A DNA stretch of 64,000 nucleotides from VAZQ01 sp036498625 (GCA_036498625.1 DASYFD010000162.1:1-64000); one strand, 5' to 3'; counted from the stretch's first letter, positions 40,235 through 49,730 are shown. The notes: a model not told the origin generated them from the sequence alone. Numbers and translations are program-made.

Positions 40235-41765
40235 CGAAGCCCTGCTGGCGGAGCTCAAAGGCCGCCTGCTCGAGATCAGCGATCTCGGCGGGACCGCCGC
40301 CATCCTGTCCTGGGACCAGTCGACCTATATGCCGAGCGGCGGCGCGGTCGCGCGCGGCCGCCAGAGTGCGCTCCTGAGCCGGCTCATGCATGAGCGGCGA
40401 ACGGATGCCGGGCTCGGCCGTCTCCTCGATGAGCTGACGCCGTATGGGGAGAGCCTGCCGCCCGACAGCGACGATGCCGCGCTCATCCGGGTGACGGCGC
40501 GCGATTTCGCCAAGGCGATCCGGCTGCCGACCGACTTTGTCGAGCGCTTGAGCGCGCATTCCTCTGCCACCTATGATGCCTGGACGCGGGCGCGCCAGAG
40601 CAACGATTTCGCCAGCATGCGGCCATTGCTGGAGCGGACGCTCGATCTCAGCTGCGAATATGCTGAGTTCTTCGCGCCCTACCAGCATGTCCTCGATCCC
40701 TTCATCGACGATGCGGACGAGGGCATGACCTGCGCGTCGGTGCGCGCGCTGTTTGCGCAGCTGCGCGCCGAGCTGGTGCCGCTGGTGCGCGCCATCTGCG
40801 AGCGGCCGGCGGCCGACGACAGCTGCCTGCGCGGTGCCTTTGCCGAAACCCCGCAGCTCGACTTCGGGCTCGCGCTTGCGACCGCCTATGGGTACGACCT
40901 CGGGCGCGGCCGGCTCGACCGCACCCCGCATCCGTTCTGCACCCGGCTGTCGGGCGGCGACGTGCGCATCACCACCCGGGTCTATCCGGACGACGTGACC
41001 CAGGCGCTGTTCTCAACCCTGCACGAGGCCGGCCACGGGATGTACGAGCAGGGCGTCGCGCCCGCACTCGACGGCACGCCGCTCGGTTCCGGCACCTCGG
41101 CGGGCGTGCATGAGAGCCAGTCGCGGCTGTGGGAGAACGTGGTCGGCCGCAGCCTCGGCCTGTGGCAGCACTCCTATCCGAAGCTGCAGGCGGCGTTTCC
41201 GGATCGCTTGGGCAAGGTGCCGCTCGAAAATTTTTATCGCGCCATCAACAAGGTCGAACGCTCGCTGATCAGGACCGAAGCCGACGAGGTGACCTACAAT
41301 CTGCACATCATCCTGCGCTTCGATCTCGAGGTCGCGATGCTGGAACGTCGGCTCGCGGTCAAGGATCTGCCCGAGGCCTGGCGGGCGCGCTACCAGTCGG
41401 ATCTCGGGATCAGCCCGCTCGACGACCGGGACGGCTGTATGCAGGACGTGCATTGGTTTGGGGGCTGCATCGGCGGCGCCTTTCACAGCTACACCATCGG
41501 CAATGTGCTGAGCGCCCAGTTCCACGCCGCAGCGCTGCGCGCCCATCCCGAGATTCCGGGCGAGATCGCGGCCGGCCGGTTTGCGACCCTGAAAGGCTGG
41601 CTCGACGAGAATCTCTATCGCCATGGCCGCAAGTACCAGGCCGACGAGATCGTGCGCCGTGCCACCGGCGAGCCCATGACCATCCGGCCCTATATGGATT
41701 ATCTGAACCGCAAATATGGCGAGCTGTATGGTCTGCGTGAGACGGCCGAAACTGTCCCTGTCTGA
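40221..41765 (+). CDS. M32-family metallocarboxypeptidase (Taq-type)
   Basis: 514 residues, the usual length. The zinc motif H268-E-x-x-H272 (LHEAGHGMYEQG) with the third ligand in HESQSR (H297, E298) identifies M32 thermostable carboxypeptidase, a cytoplasmic enzyme removing C-terminal residues. The start ATG 40221-40223 lies inside the end of the GST gene in another frame; a longer frame upstream is shadow coding. N-terminal WDQSTYMPSGG and C-terminal DVHWFGGCIGGAFHSYTIG are family features. Confidence 0.9.
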   Translation: MRRADEALLAELKGRLLEISDLGGTAAILSWDQSTYMPSGGAVARGRQSALLSRLMHERRTDAGLGRLLDELTPYGESLPPDSDDAALIRVTARDFAKAIRLPTDFVERLSAHSSATYDAWTRARQSNDFASMRPLLERTLDLSCEYAEFFAPYQHVLDPFIDDADEGMTCASVRALFAQLRAELVPLVRAICERPAADDSCLRGAFAETPQLDFGLALATAYGYDLGRGRLDRTPHPFCTRLSGGDVRITTRVYPDDVTQALFSTLHEAGHGMYEQGVAPALDGTPLGSGTSAGVHESQSRLWENVVGRSLGLWQHSYPKLQAAFPDRLGKVPLENFYRAINKVERSLIRTEADEVTYNLHIILRFDLEVAMLERRLAVKDLPEAWRARYQSDLGISPLDDRDGCMQDVHWFGGCIGGAFHSYTIGNVLSAQFHAAALRAHPEIPGEIAAGRFATLKGWLDENLYRHGRKYQADEIVRRATGEPMTIRPYMDYLNRKYGELYGLRETAETVPV

Positions 41766-41889
41766 ACGACCTCAGTCGGCTGTGATGCCCCCGATATTCG
41801 GCGGTCGGCATCAGGATGCGATTTCCGCGCCCTGCCAGCAAGACGGACGCGGCCTTCGTTGCTGACGAAGGCTTTACGGTTTCGGTGGC

Positions 41890-42654
41890 ATGATCGCCAA
41901 CCGATTCGGGGATATCGCGACCATGTCGGAATGGCGGGACGAAAGAAACCGGCGCGCGCTCGCGCGCCTCGAGAAGGCGCTGCCGGGCGTTTTCCCGGCG
42001 CCGGTCCTGGCGCGCGCATTGAGCCGCCCGTTCATACCGCCGATGCCGCGGCTCGCGGTCGACGGCTACTGGCGTGCCCACCCGGTGCGGGCCGACCGCT
42101 TGGCGCGCGCGCTCGCCGCCCTCAGCGGGACGCCGGCCGGATGGACATGGAGCTTCGGGACCGGCCGCGAGGGCTTGCCGGCGACCTTTCGGGCCCCGCC
42201 GGCGCCTTACCGGGAGCCGGCCTTTGCGCGCGGTCCGGGAGCGTGCTGCGTGTGCGGACAGCCGGTCTACCGTTTCGGCTGGCACGCCGACCTGTGGGGC
42301 ACCGGCCCCAACAAAAAAGCCGCCTGGCATGCGGCCTGCGTGATCGCCTGGGAACTGTGGAGCGCACCGAGCGATTTCGTGCGCATCCTCAAGCAATTGC
42401 AGGGCCGGCGCTGCGGCGAAAGCGGCAAGCGGTTGCGCAAGACCGCGGAGGTCGACCACCGGGTGCCGCTTTACCGCGTGTGGGGCGAGCACCGCCACAC
42501 CGACTGGCCCCGGCTGCTGGCCTTCTGGGGAGTGCCCAATCTGCAGGTGATCAATCGCGACGCTCACGCCGCCAAATGCGCCAGCGAGGCGACCGACCGC
42601 AGCACCAGAAGGGCGGAAGCCGGGATCAGCGCCGAGACCGACAGCGGCCTGTGA
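41890..42654 (+). CDS. HNH-like nuclease-fold protein with zinc cysteines
   Basis: 254 residues. The C-terminal half has zinc-type cysteines (C119, C122, C150) and an HNH-like core: D189-H190 (EVDHRVPLY), N217 (NLQVINRD), and H226/C230 (HAAKC). The HNH fold is found in nucleases and repair proteins. The N-terminal half, rich in Arg and Ala, is unassigned. It stands between the M32 peptidase and cytochrome genes with no toxin or phage neighbours, so a housekeeping or repair role is as likely as defence. Confidence 0.6.
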   Translation: MIANRFGDIATMSEWRDERNRRALARLEKALPGVFPAPVLARALSRPFIPPMPRLAVDGYWRAHPVRADRLARALAALSGTPAGWTWSFGTGREGLPATFRAPPAPYREPAFARGPGACCVCGQPVYRFGWHADLWGTGPNKKAAWHAACVIAWELWSAPSDFVRILKQLQGRRCGESGKRLRKTAEVDHRVPLYRVWGEHRHTDWPRLLAFWGVPNLQVINRDAHAAKCASEATDRSTRRAEAGISAETDSGL

Positions 42655-42740
42655 GACGGACCGGAAGGCCCCGGGAGGGCCTTTCCATGCGGGTCTCCGA
42701 GGGATAAGCTTCAAGAAAATAATTCAGGAGGAGGAAGCCG

Positions 42741-43100
42741 ATGAAGCATAGCGCCTGGCTGCTGTTATTTGTGTTCGCCGCAGGCCCCCAATATGCGTCC
42801 GCCCAGCAGGCGGGCCCCGCTCTCAACGAGACCCAACGACACGGCCAGCAACTGCTCGCCCAGTCATGCGGCATCTGCCATCTGCCGCCGGAACGCGGCG
42901 CCAAGACCTTCGGGCCGCCCCTGAACAAGCTGGCGGGCGGCGGCGACGACGACATCATGCGCGAATACATCACCAATGGCACGCCGCGCATGCCGTCCTT
43001 CAAGAGCTATCTGAAGAGCACGGACATCGATGCGATCATCGCCTACGTGCGCACCGTGCCGGCGCCGGCAGCCGCACCTGGGGCACCGGCGGCGCCCTGA
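42741..43100 (+). CDS. Periplasmic c-type cytochrome (single haem)
   Basis: 119 residues with a Sec signal (ending near ASAQQ) and one haem site C43-x-x-C46-H47 (CGICH). The likely axial Met is M84 in TPRMPSF. GGAGGAGG stands before the ATG. It is followed by a haem-binding propeller protein 105 bp downstream in the same direction, which suggests electron transfer between the two. The C-terminus is Ala/Pro rich. Confidence 0.9.
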   Translation: MKHSAWLLLFVFAAGPQYASAQQAGPALNETQRHGQQLLAQSCGICHLPPERGAKTFGPPLNKLAGGGDDDIMREYITNGTPRMPSFKSYLKSTDIDAIIAYVRTVPAPAAAPGAPAAP

Positions 43101-43205
43101 ACGACATTCTACGCGTAAAAGACGCTGCGCGTTCACGAAATCTGCAAGCCCGAACCTCTGCAAATGAAATCTCTGGAACTTGAACTCTCATAGGGAGAAG
43201 CTCTC

Positions 43206-45056
43206 ATGACCAACGTGCGAAGCATCCTGTTGGCGAGCGCGGCGAGCCTGGTGATCGCCGGCGCAGCGACGCCCACGATGGCGGCCGATCAAGTGCTCAA
43301 CGGCGCGATCTCCTCGCCATCCGGCGAGAAGCTCGGCGGCGTGACGGTGTCGGCCAAGCAAGACGGCTCCACCATCACCACCAGCGTCTATACGGACGAT
43401 ACCGGCAACTACTATTTCCCGCCGCTGCCGGCCGGCAAGTACCAGGTCTGGGCGCAGGCGCTCAGCTTCGAGACCAGCAAGGCCGCGGTCGATCTCGCCG
43501 CCACCGCGCACCAGGATCTGGTGCTCAAGCCGATCACCGATCCGGAGCAGCGGGTGCGCCAGCTGCCGAGCGAATTGCTGGTGGCGGCATTGCCCGAGGA
43601 CACCGCGGAAGACGCGCAGATCAAGAAGGTGTTCACCAATCAATGCACCGGCTGCCACACGCCGGGCTACCCGCTGCAGTTCCGCTTCGACGAGGCGGGC
43701 TGGAACAAGATCATCAACCTGATGAAGGTCATTCCGGGCACCGGCGTCTATCCGGGGCCGGGCGCCAAGCCCAACGGCATCATCGACTTCAACCAGAAGC
43801 AGCTCGCCGCCTATCTGGCCCGCGCGCGCGGACCGGGCGAGACCTCCATGAAGTTCAAGGAGCGTCCGCGGCCGACCGGCGAAGCCGCCCGGGTGGTGTG
43901 GACCACCTATGACGTGCCGCTCAACCCGGATGCCGGCATGGGCACCAACGCCAAGTACAATCCCAATCCCGGCACCGACTGGACGCTCGGCACCACCTCC
44001 AAGCTCGGCGAGCTGCCCCATGACGGCGGCATGGGGTTGGACGGCAACCTGTATTTCACCTCCAACAACCCGAACCGGCTGCTGACGATCGGCAAGGTCG
44101 ACACCAAGACCGGCGACGTGAAGTATCTCAAGGTCGACGGCCCCGGCGGCCGCGCCGCGACCGCCCATGGCCTGGTGCGGGACGGCGAAGGCAACTTCTG
44201 GTTCGACGTCAACCCGGGCCGTCGCGGCCTCGGCAAGCTCGACACCAAGAGCGAGAAGATCACCGTCTACCAGACCCCCAACAGCATGTCGCCTTTGGGC
44301 GGCGCCGTGACCATGGACGTCGACGGCAAGGGCAAGATCTGGGCTTCGGCCCCGGACGGCGTGCTGCGCTTCGATCCGGCGACCGAGACCTTCAGCGACT
44401 TCAAGTCGAAGACGCCCTTCAAGAATGCGAGAGGCACCAACAGCACCTATGGGGCCGCCGGCGACCGCGACGGTAACGGCTGGTGGGCGCAGATGGCGTT
44501 CGACACCATCGGCAAGGCCGACACGACCACCGGCCAGACATCGGAGGTCGCGCTGCCGTTGCTCAAGGATGAGATGGAGCGGCTGACCCCGGCCCAGAAG
44601 GCGTTCTACGACAGCTTCGACAACGTCACCAACGGCAACCCACTGCCGTGGTCGGAAGGACCCCGCCGCATGGGCACCGACAAGAATGCCGACGTGCTGT
44701 GGGTCGGCAACTCCTGGGGTGCGAGCCTGGCGAAGATCAACACCAGGACCATGGAGACCACGATCGTTCCGTTCCCCGAGAAGACCATGCAGGCCTATCA
44801 CCTCGTGGTGGATCAGAGTCACAACGTGTGGGGCAACTTGTGGACGTCCGATCGGATCGTGAAGTTCGATCCGGCCAGCAACAAGTTCACCATGTTCGAC
44901 CTGCCGGTGCGCGGAACCGAAATCCGCCACATCTCCCTCATGGAGCATGACGGCAAGACCCAGGTGGTGGTGCCGATCTACCGGGCGAGCGAGATGGGCG
45001 TCATGACGCTGCGCAGCGAGGCCGAGCTGGCGGCCCTCAAGGCACAGGCGAAGTAA
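43206..45056 (+). CDS. Secreted beta-propeller with N-terminal Ig-like (CarboxypepD-reg) domain and a CxxCH haem site
   Basis: 616 residues. After a signal peptide (cut near AAD) comes a carboxypeptidase-regulatory-like domain (residues about 28-110: NGAISSPSGEKLGGVTVSA, PLPAGKYQVWAQA), then a haem-binding C147-x-x-C150-H151 (CTGCH), then a long propeller of Vgb/streptogramin-lyase type (WDTD-like repeats, KSEKITVYQ, NVWGNLWTSDRIVKFDP). The joint presence of a haem site and propeller suggests a periplasmic redox enzyme partnered with the cytochrome upstream. Substrate unknown. Confidence 0.78.
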   Translation: MTNVRSILLASAASLVIAGAATPTMAADQVLNGAISSPSGEKLGGVTVSAKQDGSTITTSVYTDDTGNYYFPPLPAGKYQVWAQALSFETSKAAVDLAATAHQDLVLKPITDPEQRVRQLPSELLVAALPEDTAEDAQIKKVFTNQCTGCHTPGYPLQFRFDEAGWNKIINLMKVIPGTGVYPGPGAKPNGIIDFNQKQLAAYLARARGPGETSMKFKERPRPTGEAARVVWTTYDVPLNPDAGMGTNAKYNPNPGTDWTLGTTSKLGELPHDGGMGLDGNLYFTSNNPNRLLTIGKVDTKTGDVKYLKVDGPGGRAATAHGLVRDGEGNFWFDVNPGRRGLGKLDTKSEKITVYQTPNSMSPLGGAVTMDVDGKGKIWASAPDGVLRFDPATETFSDFKSKTPFKNARGTNSTYGAAGDRDGNGWWAQMAFDTIGKADTTTGQTSEVALPLLKDEMERLTPAQKAFYDSFDNVTNGNPLPWSEGPRRMGTDKNADVLWVGNSWGASLAKINTRTMETTIVPFPEKTMQAYHLVVDQSHNVWGNLWTSDRIVKFDPASNKFTMFDLPVRGTEIRHISLMEHDGKTQVVVPIYRASEMGVMTLRSEAELAALKAQAK

Positions 45057-45102
45057 CGCATGATTGCCTGCGCCGCCCGCAAGGCGGCGCCACGGTTAAA
45101 AA

Positions 45103-45148
45103 GCGGGCGGGCAGCTCCAGGCGGAGCGGGTCCCGCCCGCAATTTTTT
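45103..45148 (+). terminator. Rho-independent terminator after the propeller gene
   Basis: The stem GCGGGCGGG (45103-45111) / CCCGCCCGC (45132-45140) is followed by AATTTTTT. A smaller hairpin, CGCCGCCCGC/GGCGGCG, precedes it at 45070-45088. Confidence 0.85.
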
Positions 45149-45162
45149 GGGTTGTCACACAT

Positions 45163-46128
45163 TTGCTCTATGAGGGGCCCGCCACGCGAGCGCGATGGGA
45201 TCCCGTGCTGTCCGAAGAGCTCAGCTATGTGTCGCGGCGCGATCCGTTCTGGAAGCGCTGGATCATGCGGGCGATCGAGAATGCCTCGGGCCGCCGCCGC
45301 CTGCTGCCGGTCTATTACCGCTGGCGCGCCGCCGCGGGAACGAGCCCGCGCATGATGGGGGTGCTGCTCGACATGCTCGGCACCAGGCTCGACCTGCAGG
45401 CGCCGGCCTGGCCGATCACGGTGCCGCCGCAGCTTCCGCTGGTGATCGTCGCCAACCATCCGTTCGGCATCGGCGACGGCATCGCGCTGCTGGCGCTCGC
45501 CGAGGCGCTCGGCCGTCCCTACCGCATCCTCATCAACAGCGACTTCATGAAGCTGCCGGAGATCAGGCCTTATGCGCTGCCGATCGACTTCTCGGAGACC
45601 CGGGAGGCGATCGCGACCAATCTCGCGAGCCGAAGCGAGGCGCGGCGTCTGTTGAGGCAAGGCGTCACCATCGTGGTGTTTCCGGCCGGCGGGGTCGCGA
45701 CCGCCGAAGTGCCCGCCGGCAAGGCCGAGGAACTGCCCTGGAAGCCGTTCACGGCGCGGTTGATCCAGCAAGCGCAGGCCGCGGTGCTGCCGGTCTATTT
45801 CGAAGGGCAGAACAGCGCGCTCTTTCACCTGATCAGCCGCTACAGCCTGATGCTGCGGCTGTCGCTCCTGGTGTCCGAGTTCCGGCACTTCGTGGGCGCA
45901 ACCATCCGGGTGCATATAGGCGCCGTGGTACCGTTCGAAGCGCTTGCCGGCCGGGCCGACCGCGGCGCGCTCACCGACGAGCTCTACGCCCTGGTGCATC
46001 GCCTGGCGCCCGATGCGGCGGCGCTGGGATCTGAACGTCTCAAGCCGCGCCCGGCGGTGGCGCGGCGGCGCTACCCGTGGGATCCGCCCCGCAGAGTCCT
46101 GGCGGATATAAGAACACGGCTGCAATAG
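45163..46128 (+). CDS. Acyltransferase, lysophospholipid/OlsA-like
   Basis: 321 residues. The active-site segment VANHPFGIGDG (N98-H99 to D105, an H-x5-D form) and the glycine-rich FPAGGVATAE are typical of the glycerolipid acyltransferase group that includes ornithine-lipid acyltransferases. A TTG at 45163 is the longest start but has no visible ribosome site; GTG 45205 (VLSEEL) is an alternative. Membrane-associated chemistry is likely. It opens the lipid-related cluster with the 2OG oxygenase and phosphatidylserine decarboxylase. Confidence 0.75.
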   Translation: MLYEGPATRARWDPVLSEELSYVSRRDPFWKRWIMRAIENASGRRRLLPVYYRWRAAAGTSPRMMGVLLDMLGTRLDLQAPAWPITVPPQLPLVIVANHPFGIGDGIALLALAEALGRPYRILINSDFMKLPEIRPYALPIDFSETREAIATNLASRSEARRLLRQGVTIVVFPAGGVATAEVPAGKAEELPWKPFTARLIQQAQAAVLPVYFEGQNSALFHLISRYSLMLRLSLLVSEFRHFVGATIRVHIGAVVPFEALAGRADRGALTDELYALVHRLAPDAAALGSERLKPRPAVARRRYPWDPPRRVLADIRTRLQ

Positions 46129-46194
46129 AACTGTCGCACCGCTGGTTTATCGCTCGTGGCTGCGTTCGATTCCTCGTGACGAGGGCGCGCCGCG

Positions 46195-46995
46195 ATGCTG
46201 GCCGAGGCACTGACAGGGGCGGCCGCCCTTGCGACCGGCGGCTTCCTCTACGCCAATTCCCGGCGGGCGCGGCTCTACCGGGAGCTTGCGACCCGTATTG
46301 CGCAAATCACGCGTGACCACGAACCCGGCCCAGTCTTGGTGGACTCGCGCAGCCTTCCGGGATTCGAGGACCGTCTCGCGGTGGTGCCGGACTTCCTGCC
46401 GGCGCCGCGCTTCGCGGCGCTCGCCGGCGAGGCGGAGCGATTGGTGTCGCCCGAGCGCAGCTTCGTGCCGGCTCACAAGCAGGGCGGCACGGTCGCCTAC
46501 GAGACCCTGATCGCGGCCGCGCCCGCCATCGTGGCCTGCTACCACTCGGCCGGCCTGCGGGACATCGTCGGGCGCCTGGTCGGCACCCCGATTCGACCCA
46601 CCCCGATCAACGACCAGAGCTCGCTCTCGGTCCTGGTCTACAACAAGCCGGGCGACCATATCGGCTGGCACTACGATCACAACTTCTACCGCGGCCGGCA
46701 TTTCACGGTGCTGCTCGCGATTCATAATGCCGGGCAGGCCGATCGCGGATTGAGCCATGCGGTGCTCGAGGCGCGCCTGCCCGGACGCGAGCTCGCGATC
46801 AGCACCGCCGCCAACACGCTGGTGGTGTTCGAGGGCGCCCGCGTGCGTCACCGGGTAACGCCGATCCATGACGGCGAGCGGCGCCTGGTGCTAAGCATGA
46901 CCTATTGCACGGACCCGCGCTCGTATTGGTGGCAGGGCTGGTCGCGGCGGCTCAAGGACACCGCGTTTTTCGGCCTGCGGGCGCTGTGGACGTGA
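46195..46995 (+). CDS. 2-oxoglutarate/Fe(II)-dependent oxygenase
   Basis: 266 residues. The iron triad is H158-Y-D160 (GWHYDHN) and H218 (RVRHRV), and R228/R229 (GERRLVLSMTY) would bind 2-oxoglutarate, so hydroxylation is expected; the Asp ligand argues against a halogenase. The N-terminus has a possible membrane helix (MLAEALTGAAALATGGFLYA). Its location between an acyltransferase and phosphatidylserine decarboxylase suggests a lipid substrate. Start ATG 46195-46197. Confidence 0.82.
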   Translation: MLAEALTGAAALATGGFLYANSRRARLYRELATRIAQITRDHEPGPVLVDSRSLPGFEDRLAVVPDFLPAPRFAALAGEAERLVSPERSFVPAHKQGGTVAYETLIAAAPAIVACYHSAGLRDIVGRLVGTPIRPTPINDQSSLSVLVYNKPGDHIGWHYDHNFYRGRHFTVLLAIHNAGQADRGLSHAVLEARLPGRELAISTAANTLVVFEGARVRHRVTPIHDGERRLVLSMTYCTDPRSYWWQGWSRRLKDTAFFGLRALWT

Positions 46996-46997
46996 GC

Positions 46998-47864
46998 TCA
47001 CGGCACGCGCAGCAGCGGCTCCCCGACGCGGATCATGGCGCCTTCTTGCACGCCCTCGCACAGCGAGAAGCCGTCGGGGGCGAACACGATGATGGTCGAT
47101 CCATGCTGGAACCAGCCCATCTCCTCGCCCTTGCGGAACGGCGCGTCGCAGGGAAAGACATTGGGCCCGCGATGCTTGAGGCTGAGCAGGACATCGAGGA
47201 AGTGCAGCCGGATGCTGGCCACCAGCACGGCGGCGACCGGCACCAGGGTCACCAGCTGGCCGCCGGCCGCAAGCCGGGTGCGCAGCACCGCGCGCTCGTT
47301 CTTGCAATACAACCTCTCGATGCGCTTGAGCGCGATCGGGTTGACGTTCCAGGTGTCGCCCGAGATGTAGGTGACCTCTTCGACCCGGCAGTCGTGGGGC
47401 GCATGGAAGCGGTGATACATGCTGGAGGTCAGCCGCAAGGTGACGTAGCGGCCGTTGCGGTTCGCCTCCACCAGGCCGGGGTCGCCGAGCAGGTCCTCCA
47501 GCCGGTAGGGGAAGCCCTTGATCTGGAGCACCTCCGTCCCGACCACCCTGCCGCAGGCGCCCACGATGGCGTCGCAAGGGCTCACCAGGACGTCAGGATC
47601 CGGGTCGATCGGCCGGGCGCCCGGCTTGAGCTCCCGGATGAAGCACGCGTGCATGCTGCGAAACCGCGTGCTCCTGGCCTCGCTGAGGTCGAGGCCGGAG
47701 AAAAAGCGCCAGACGCCGATCGACAGATCGCGCACCAGCGGCTGCTCGATCTGGCTGAACCAGCCGACGAATTGGGTCAGGAGCCGCCGCGGAATGCGGT
47801 TGGTCAGCAGGAAATTGAGCTCCTCCTGCTGGAAAATCGCCGAGACCCAGCTTCTGACTGTCAT
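46998..47864 (-). CDS. psd: Phosphatidylserine decarboxylase
   Basis: 288 residues. The pyruvoyl-forming site is HGST at 254-257 (FQHGSTIIVFA), and the Asp/His partners are D98 (SPCDAIV) and H151/H154 (YHRFHAP). The fold turns phosphatidylserine into phosphatidylethanolamine at the membrane after self-cleavage before Ser256. The gene ends two bases after the oxygenase stop on the other strand and diverges from the aminotransferase. Start ATG 47862-47864. Confidence 0.9.
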   Translation of the reverse strand: MTVRSWVSAIFQQEELNFLLTNRIPRRLLTQFVGWFSQIEQPLVRDLSIGVWRFFSGLDLSEARSTRFRSMHACFIRELKPGARPIDPDPDVLVSPCDAIVGACGRVVGTEVLQIKGFPYRLEDLLGDPGLVEANRNGRYVTLRLTSSMYHRFHAPHDCRVEEVTYISGDTWNVNPIALKRIERLYCKNERAVLRTRLAAGGQLVTLVPVAAVLVASIRLHFLDVLLSLKHRGPNVFPCDAPFRKGEEMGWFQHGSTIIVFAPDGFSLCEGVQEGAMIRVGEPLLRVP

Positions 47865-47899
47865 GTTCCGGTAGTCCGGCGCAGATAGACCATGATTCG

Positions 47900-49585
47900 A
47901 TGGAATTCGGCGCTGCTACGTTTGCCTGGACGGCCCTGGGGGCGCTCGTGCTCGCGACGCCGGCATTGAAGCGGCGGCTCGAGCTTTCGCGAGCCAAGCA
48001 CCGCTCGTTGACCGGGCATGTGCGGATGGCACGCCGGATCGCCGGCCTGATCCCATTCTACGAATACGACGAGGCGCGATTCTTTTGCTGCGACGATGCG
48101 CCGGCCGAGATCGCGGGGCGCCGCCGCGGCGGCTTCACGCGGCTGGCGGAGCTCTACCGCACGCGGTTTGCGCAGACCATCGCGCGCACCGAGGCAGCGG
48201 CGCCCGGCATCTCCGACCTGCAGTTCACCGACACCTATCGGGTGCCGTTCCAGTTCAGCCGATACGTTCGCCGGCACCTCAAGGCCGGCGCCTTCATGCA
48301 ATCGTCTGCCGGCGTCACCCTGACGGATCTCGATGGCAACCGGCTCTACGACCTGACCGGCTCCTACGGGGTCAACGTATTCGGCTACGACTTCTACAAG
48401 GATTGCATGACGCGCGGGGAGGCGCGCGTGCGTGAGCTCGGGCCGGTGCTGGGCGCCTATCATCCGGTGATCGCCGACAACGTGAAGCGGCTGCAGGAGA
48501 TATCCGGGCTCGAAGAGGTGTCGTTCCACATGTCCGGAACCGAGGCGGTCATGCAGGCGGTACGGCTGGCGCGCTACCACACCGGCCGCTCCCATCTGGT
48601 ACGCTTCTGCGGCGCCTATCACGGCTGGTGGGGCGACGTGGCGCCCGGCGTCGGCAACCCCGCGCCGGCGCATGAGACCTATACGCTGCAGGAGATGTCG
48701 GACGCGACCTTGCGGGTCCTGCGCCGCCGCCGCGACATCGCCTGCGTGCTGGTCAATCCGTTGCAGGGGCTGCATCCCAATGCCGGGGCGCCGGCGGATT
48801 CCGGCCTCATCGACAGCGCCCGCAATGCGCAGTTCGACCGGGCCGCTTATACGGATTGGCTCAAGCAGCTGCGTGCCGTCTGCAGCGAGCGCAATATCGT
48901 GCTGATCTTCGATGAGGTGTTCGTCGGCTTCCGCATCGCGGCCGGCGGTGCGCAGGAGTATTTCGGGGTCGCGGCCGATCTGGTGACCTACGGCAAGACG
49001 CTGGGCGGCGGCCTTCCGATCGGCGTGCTCTGCGGGCGCCGGGCATTCATGAAACGCTTCCGCGACGATCGGCCGGGCGACATCTGCTTTGCCCGCGGCA
49101 CCTTCAATTCGCACCCTTACGTGATGGGCGCCATGCAGGAGTTCCTGCAGCGTCTTGAGACGCCGGAAATCCGCGCGCTCTACCACGACCTCGATGCGGT
49201 CTGGGATCGGCGCGCGCAGCAGCTCAATCAGCGGCTGCGGGACGAGCAGCTGCCGGTCGCGGTCGCGAACCTGTCCTCGATCTGGACGGTCTGCTACACG
49301 CAGCCCTCGCGCTACAATTGGATGCTGCAATATTACCTGCGCGCGCAGGGCCTGGCGCTCAGCTGGGTCGGAACCGGACGGCTGATCTTCAGCCTCAACT
49401 ATACGGATGCCGACTTCGAGGCGGTGGTGGACCGTTTTGTGGCTGCCGCCAAGGCGATGCAGCAGGATGGCTGGTGGTGGGCCGCCGCGGACACCACCAA
49501 CAAATCCATCAAGCGCCGCATCCTGCGCGAGATCATCGCCCACCGCTGGTCACTCGCGCGGGACCGAGAGAAGGCGAGCTCCTAG
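47900..49585 (+). CDS. PLP-dependent class III aminotransferase with N-terminal membrane anchor
   Basis: 561 residues, about 100 more than typical. The N-terminus is hydrophobic (FAWTALGALVLATPAL), followed by an extra domain of about 100 residues before the class III core (FMQSSAGVTLTDLDGNRLYD). The PLP lysine is K366 (TYGKTLGGGLPIG) with D338 (FDEVFVGF), and SGTEAV and AYHGWWGD bind phosphate and cofactor. Glutamate-1-semialdehyde aminotransferase-like enzymes have this core. Its partners here (Psd, PmtA-like, acyltransferase) suggest an amino-lipid pathway and not haem synthesis. A short divergent promoter gap with psd. Confidence 0.82.
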   Translation: MEFGAATFAWTALGALVLATPALKRRLELSRAKHRSLTGHVRMARRIAGLIPFYEYDEARFFCCDDAPAEIAGRRRGGFTRLAELYRTRFAQTIARTEAAAPGISDLQFTDTYRVPFQFSRYVRRHLKAGAFMQSSAGVTLTDLDGNRLYDLTGSYGVNVFGYDFYKDCMTRGEARVRELGPVLGAYHPVIADNVKRLQEISGLEEVSFHMSGTEAVMQAVRLARYHTGRSHLVRFCGAYHGWWGDVAPGVGNPAPAHETYTLQEMSDATLRVLRRRRDIACVLVNPLQGLHPNAGAPADSGLIDSARNAQFDRAAYTDWLKQLRAVCSERNIVLIFDEVFVGFRIAAGGAQEYFGVAADLVTYGKTLGGGLPIGVLCGRRAFMKRFRDDRPGDICFARGTFNSHPYVMGAMQEFLQRLETPEIRALYHDLDAVWDRRAQQLNQRLRDEQLPVAVANLSSIWTVCYTQPSRYNWMLQYYLRAQGLALSWVGTGRLIFSLNYTDADFEAVVDRFVAAAKAMQQDGWWWAAADTTNKSIKRRILREIIAHRWSLARDREKASS

Positions 49586-49586
49586 T

Positions 49587-49705
49587 TGTCATGGCCGGGT
49601 TTGTTCCGGCCATCTCGATTGGGATGCGCGGTGCGTCCCGCATCGAGATCGCCGGGACATAAGGGCGTACACGCCCGTCTTCGCAGGCTATGCCCGGCGG
49701 TGACA
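49587..49705. repeat. Extragenic palindromic element, copy C (opposite orientation to copy B)
   Basis: It reads TGTCATGGCCGGGTTTGTTCC then GGCCATCTCGATT, continues with GCCGGGACATAAGGGCGTAC and CGCCCGTCTTCGCAGGCTA, and ends CCCGGCGGTGACA. It is the reverse of the element at 27832-27951. It fills the convergent gap between the aminotransferase and Mpo1-like genes. Confidence 0.85.
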
Positions 49706-49730
49706 TGCTGCGGCTCTATCGACAGCCAAC

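Noticed and set aside
39693..41765. Extension of the M32 carboxypeptidase into the GST region
   Set aside because: The extra 176 codons read in another frame of the GST gene; ATG 40221 gives the family length.
41890..42654. HNH protein as a defence or toxin system
   Set aside because: No methyltransferase, immunity or phage-related partner beside it; the HNH-like core alone does not support a defence role.
46195..46995. BesD/HalD-type halogenase
   Set aside because: The iron site keeps the Asp ligand (HYD), whereas halogenases replace it with Gly or Ala.
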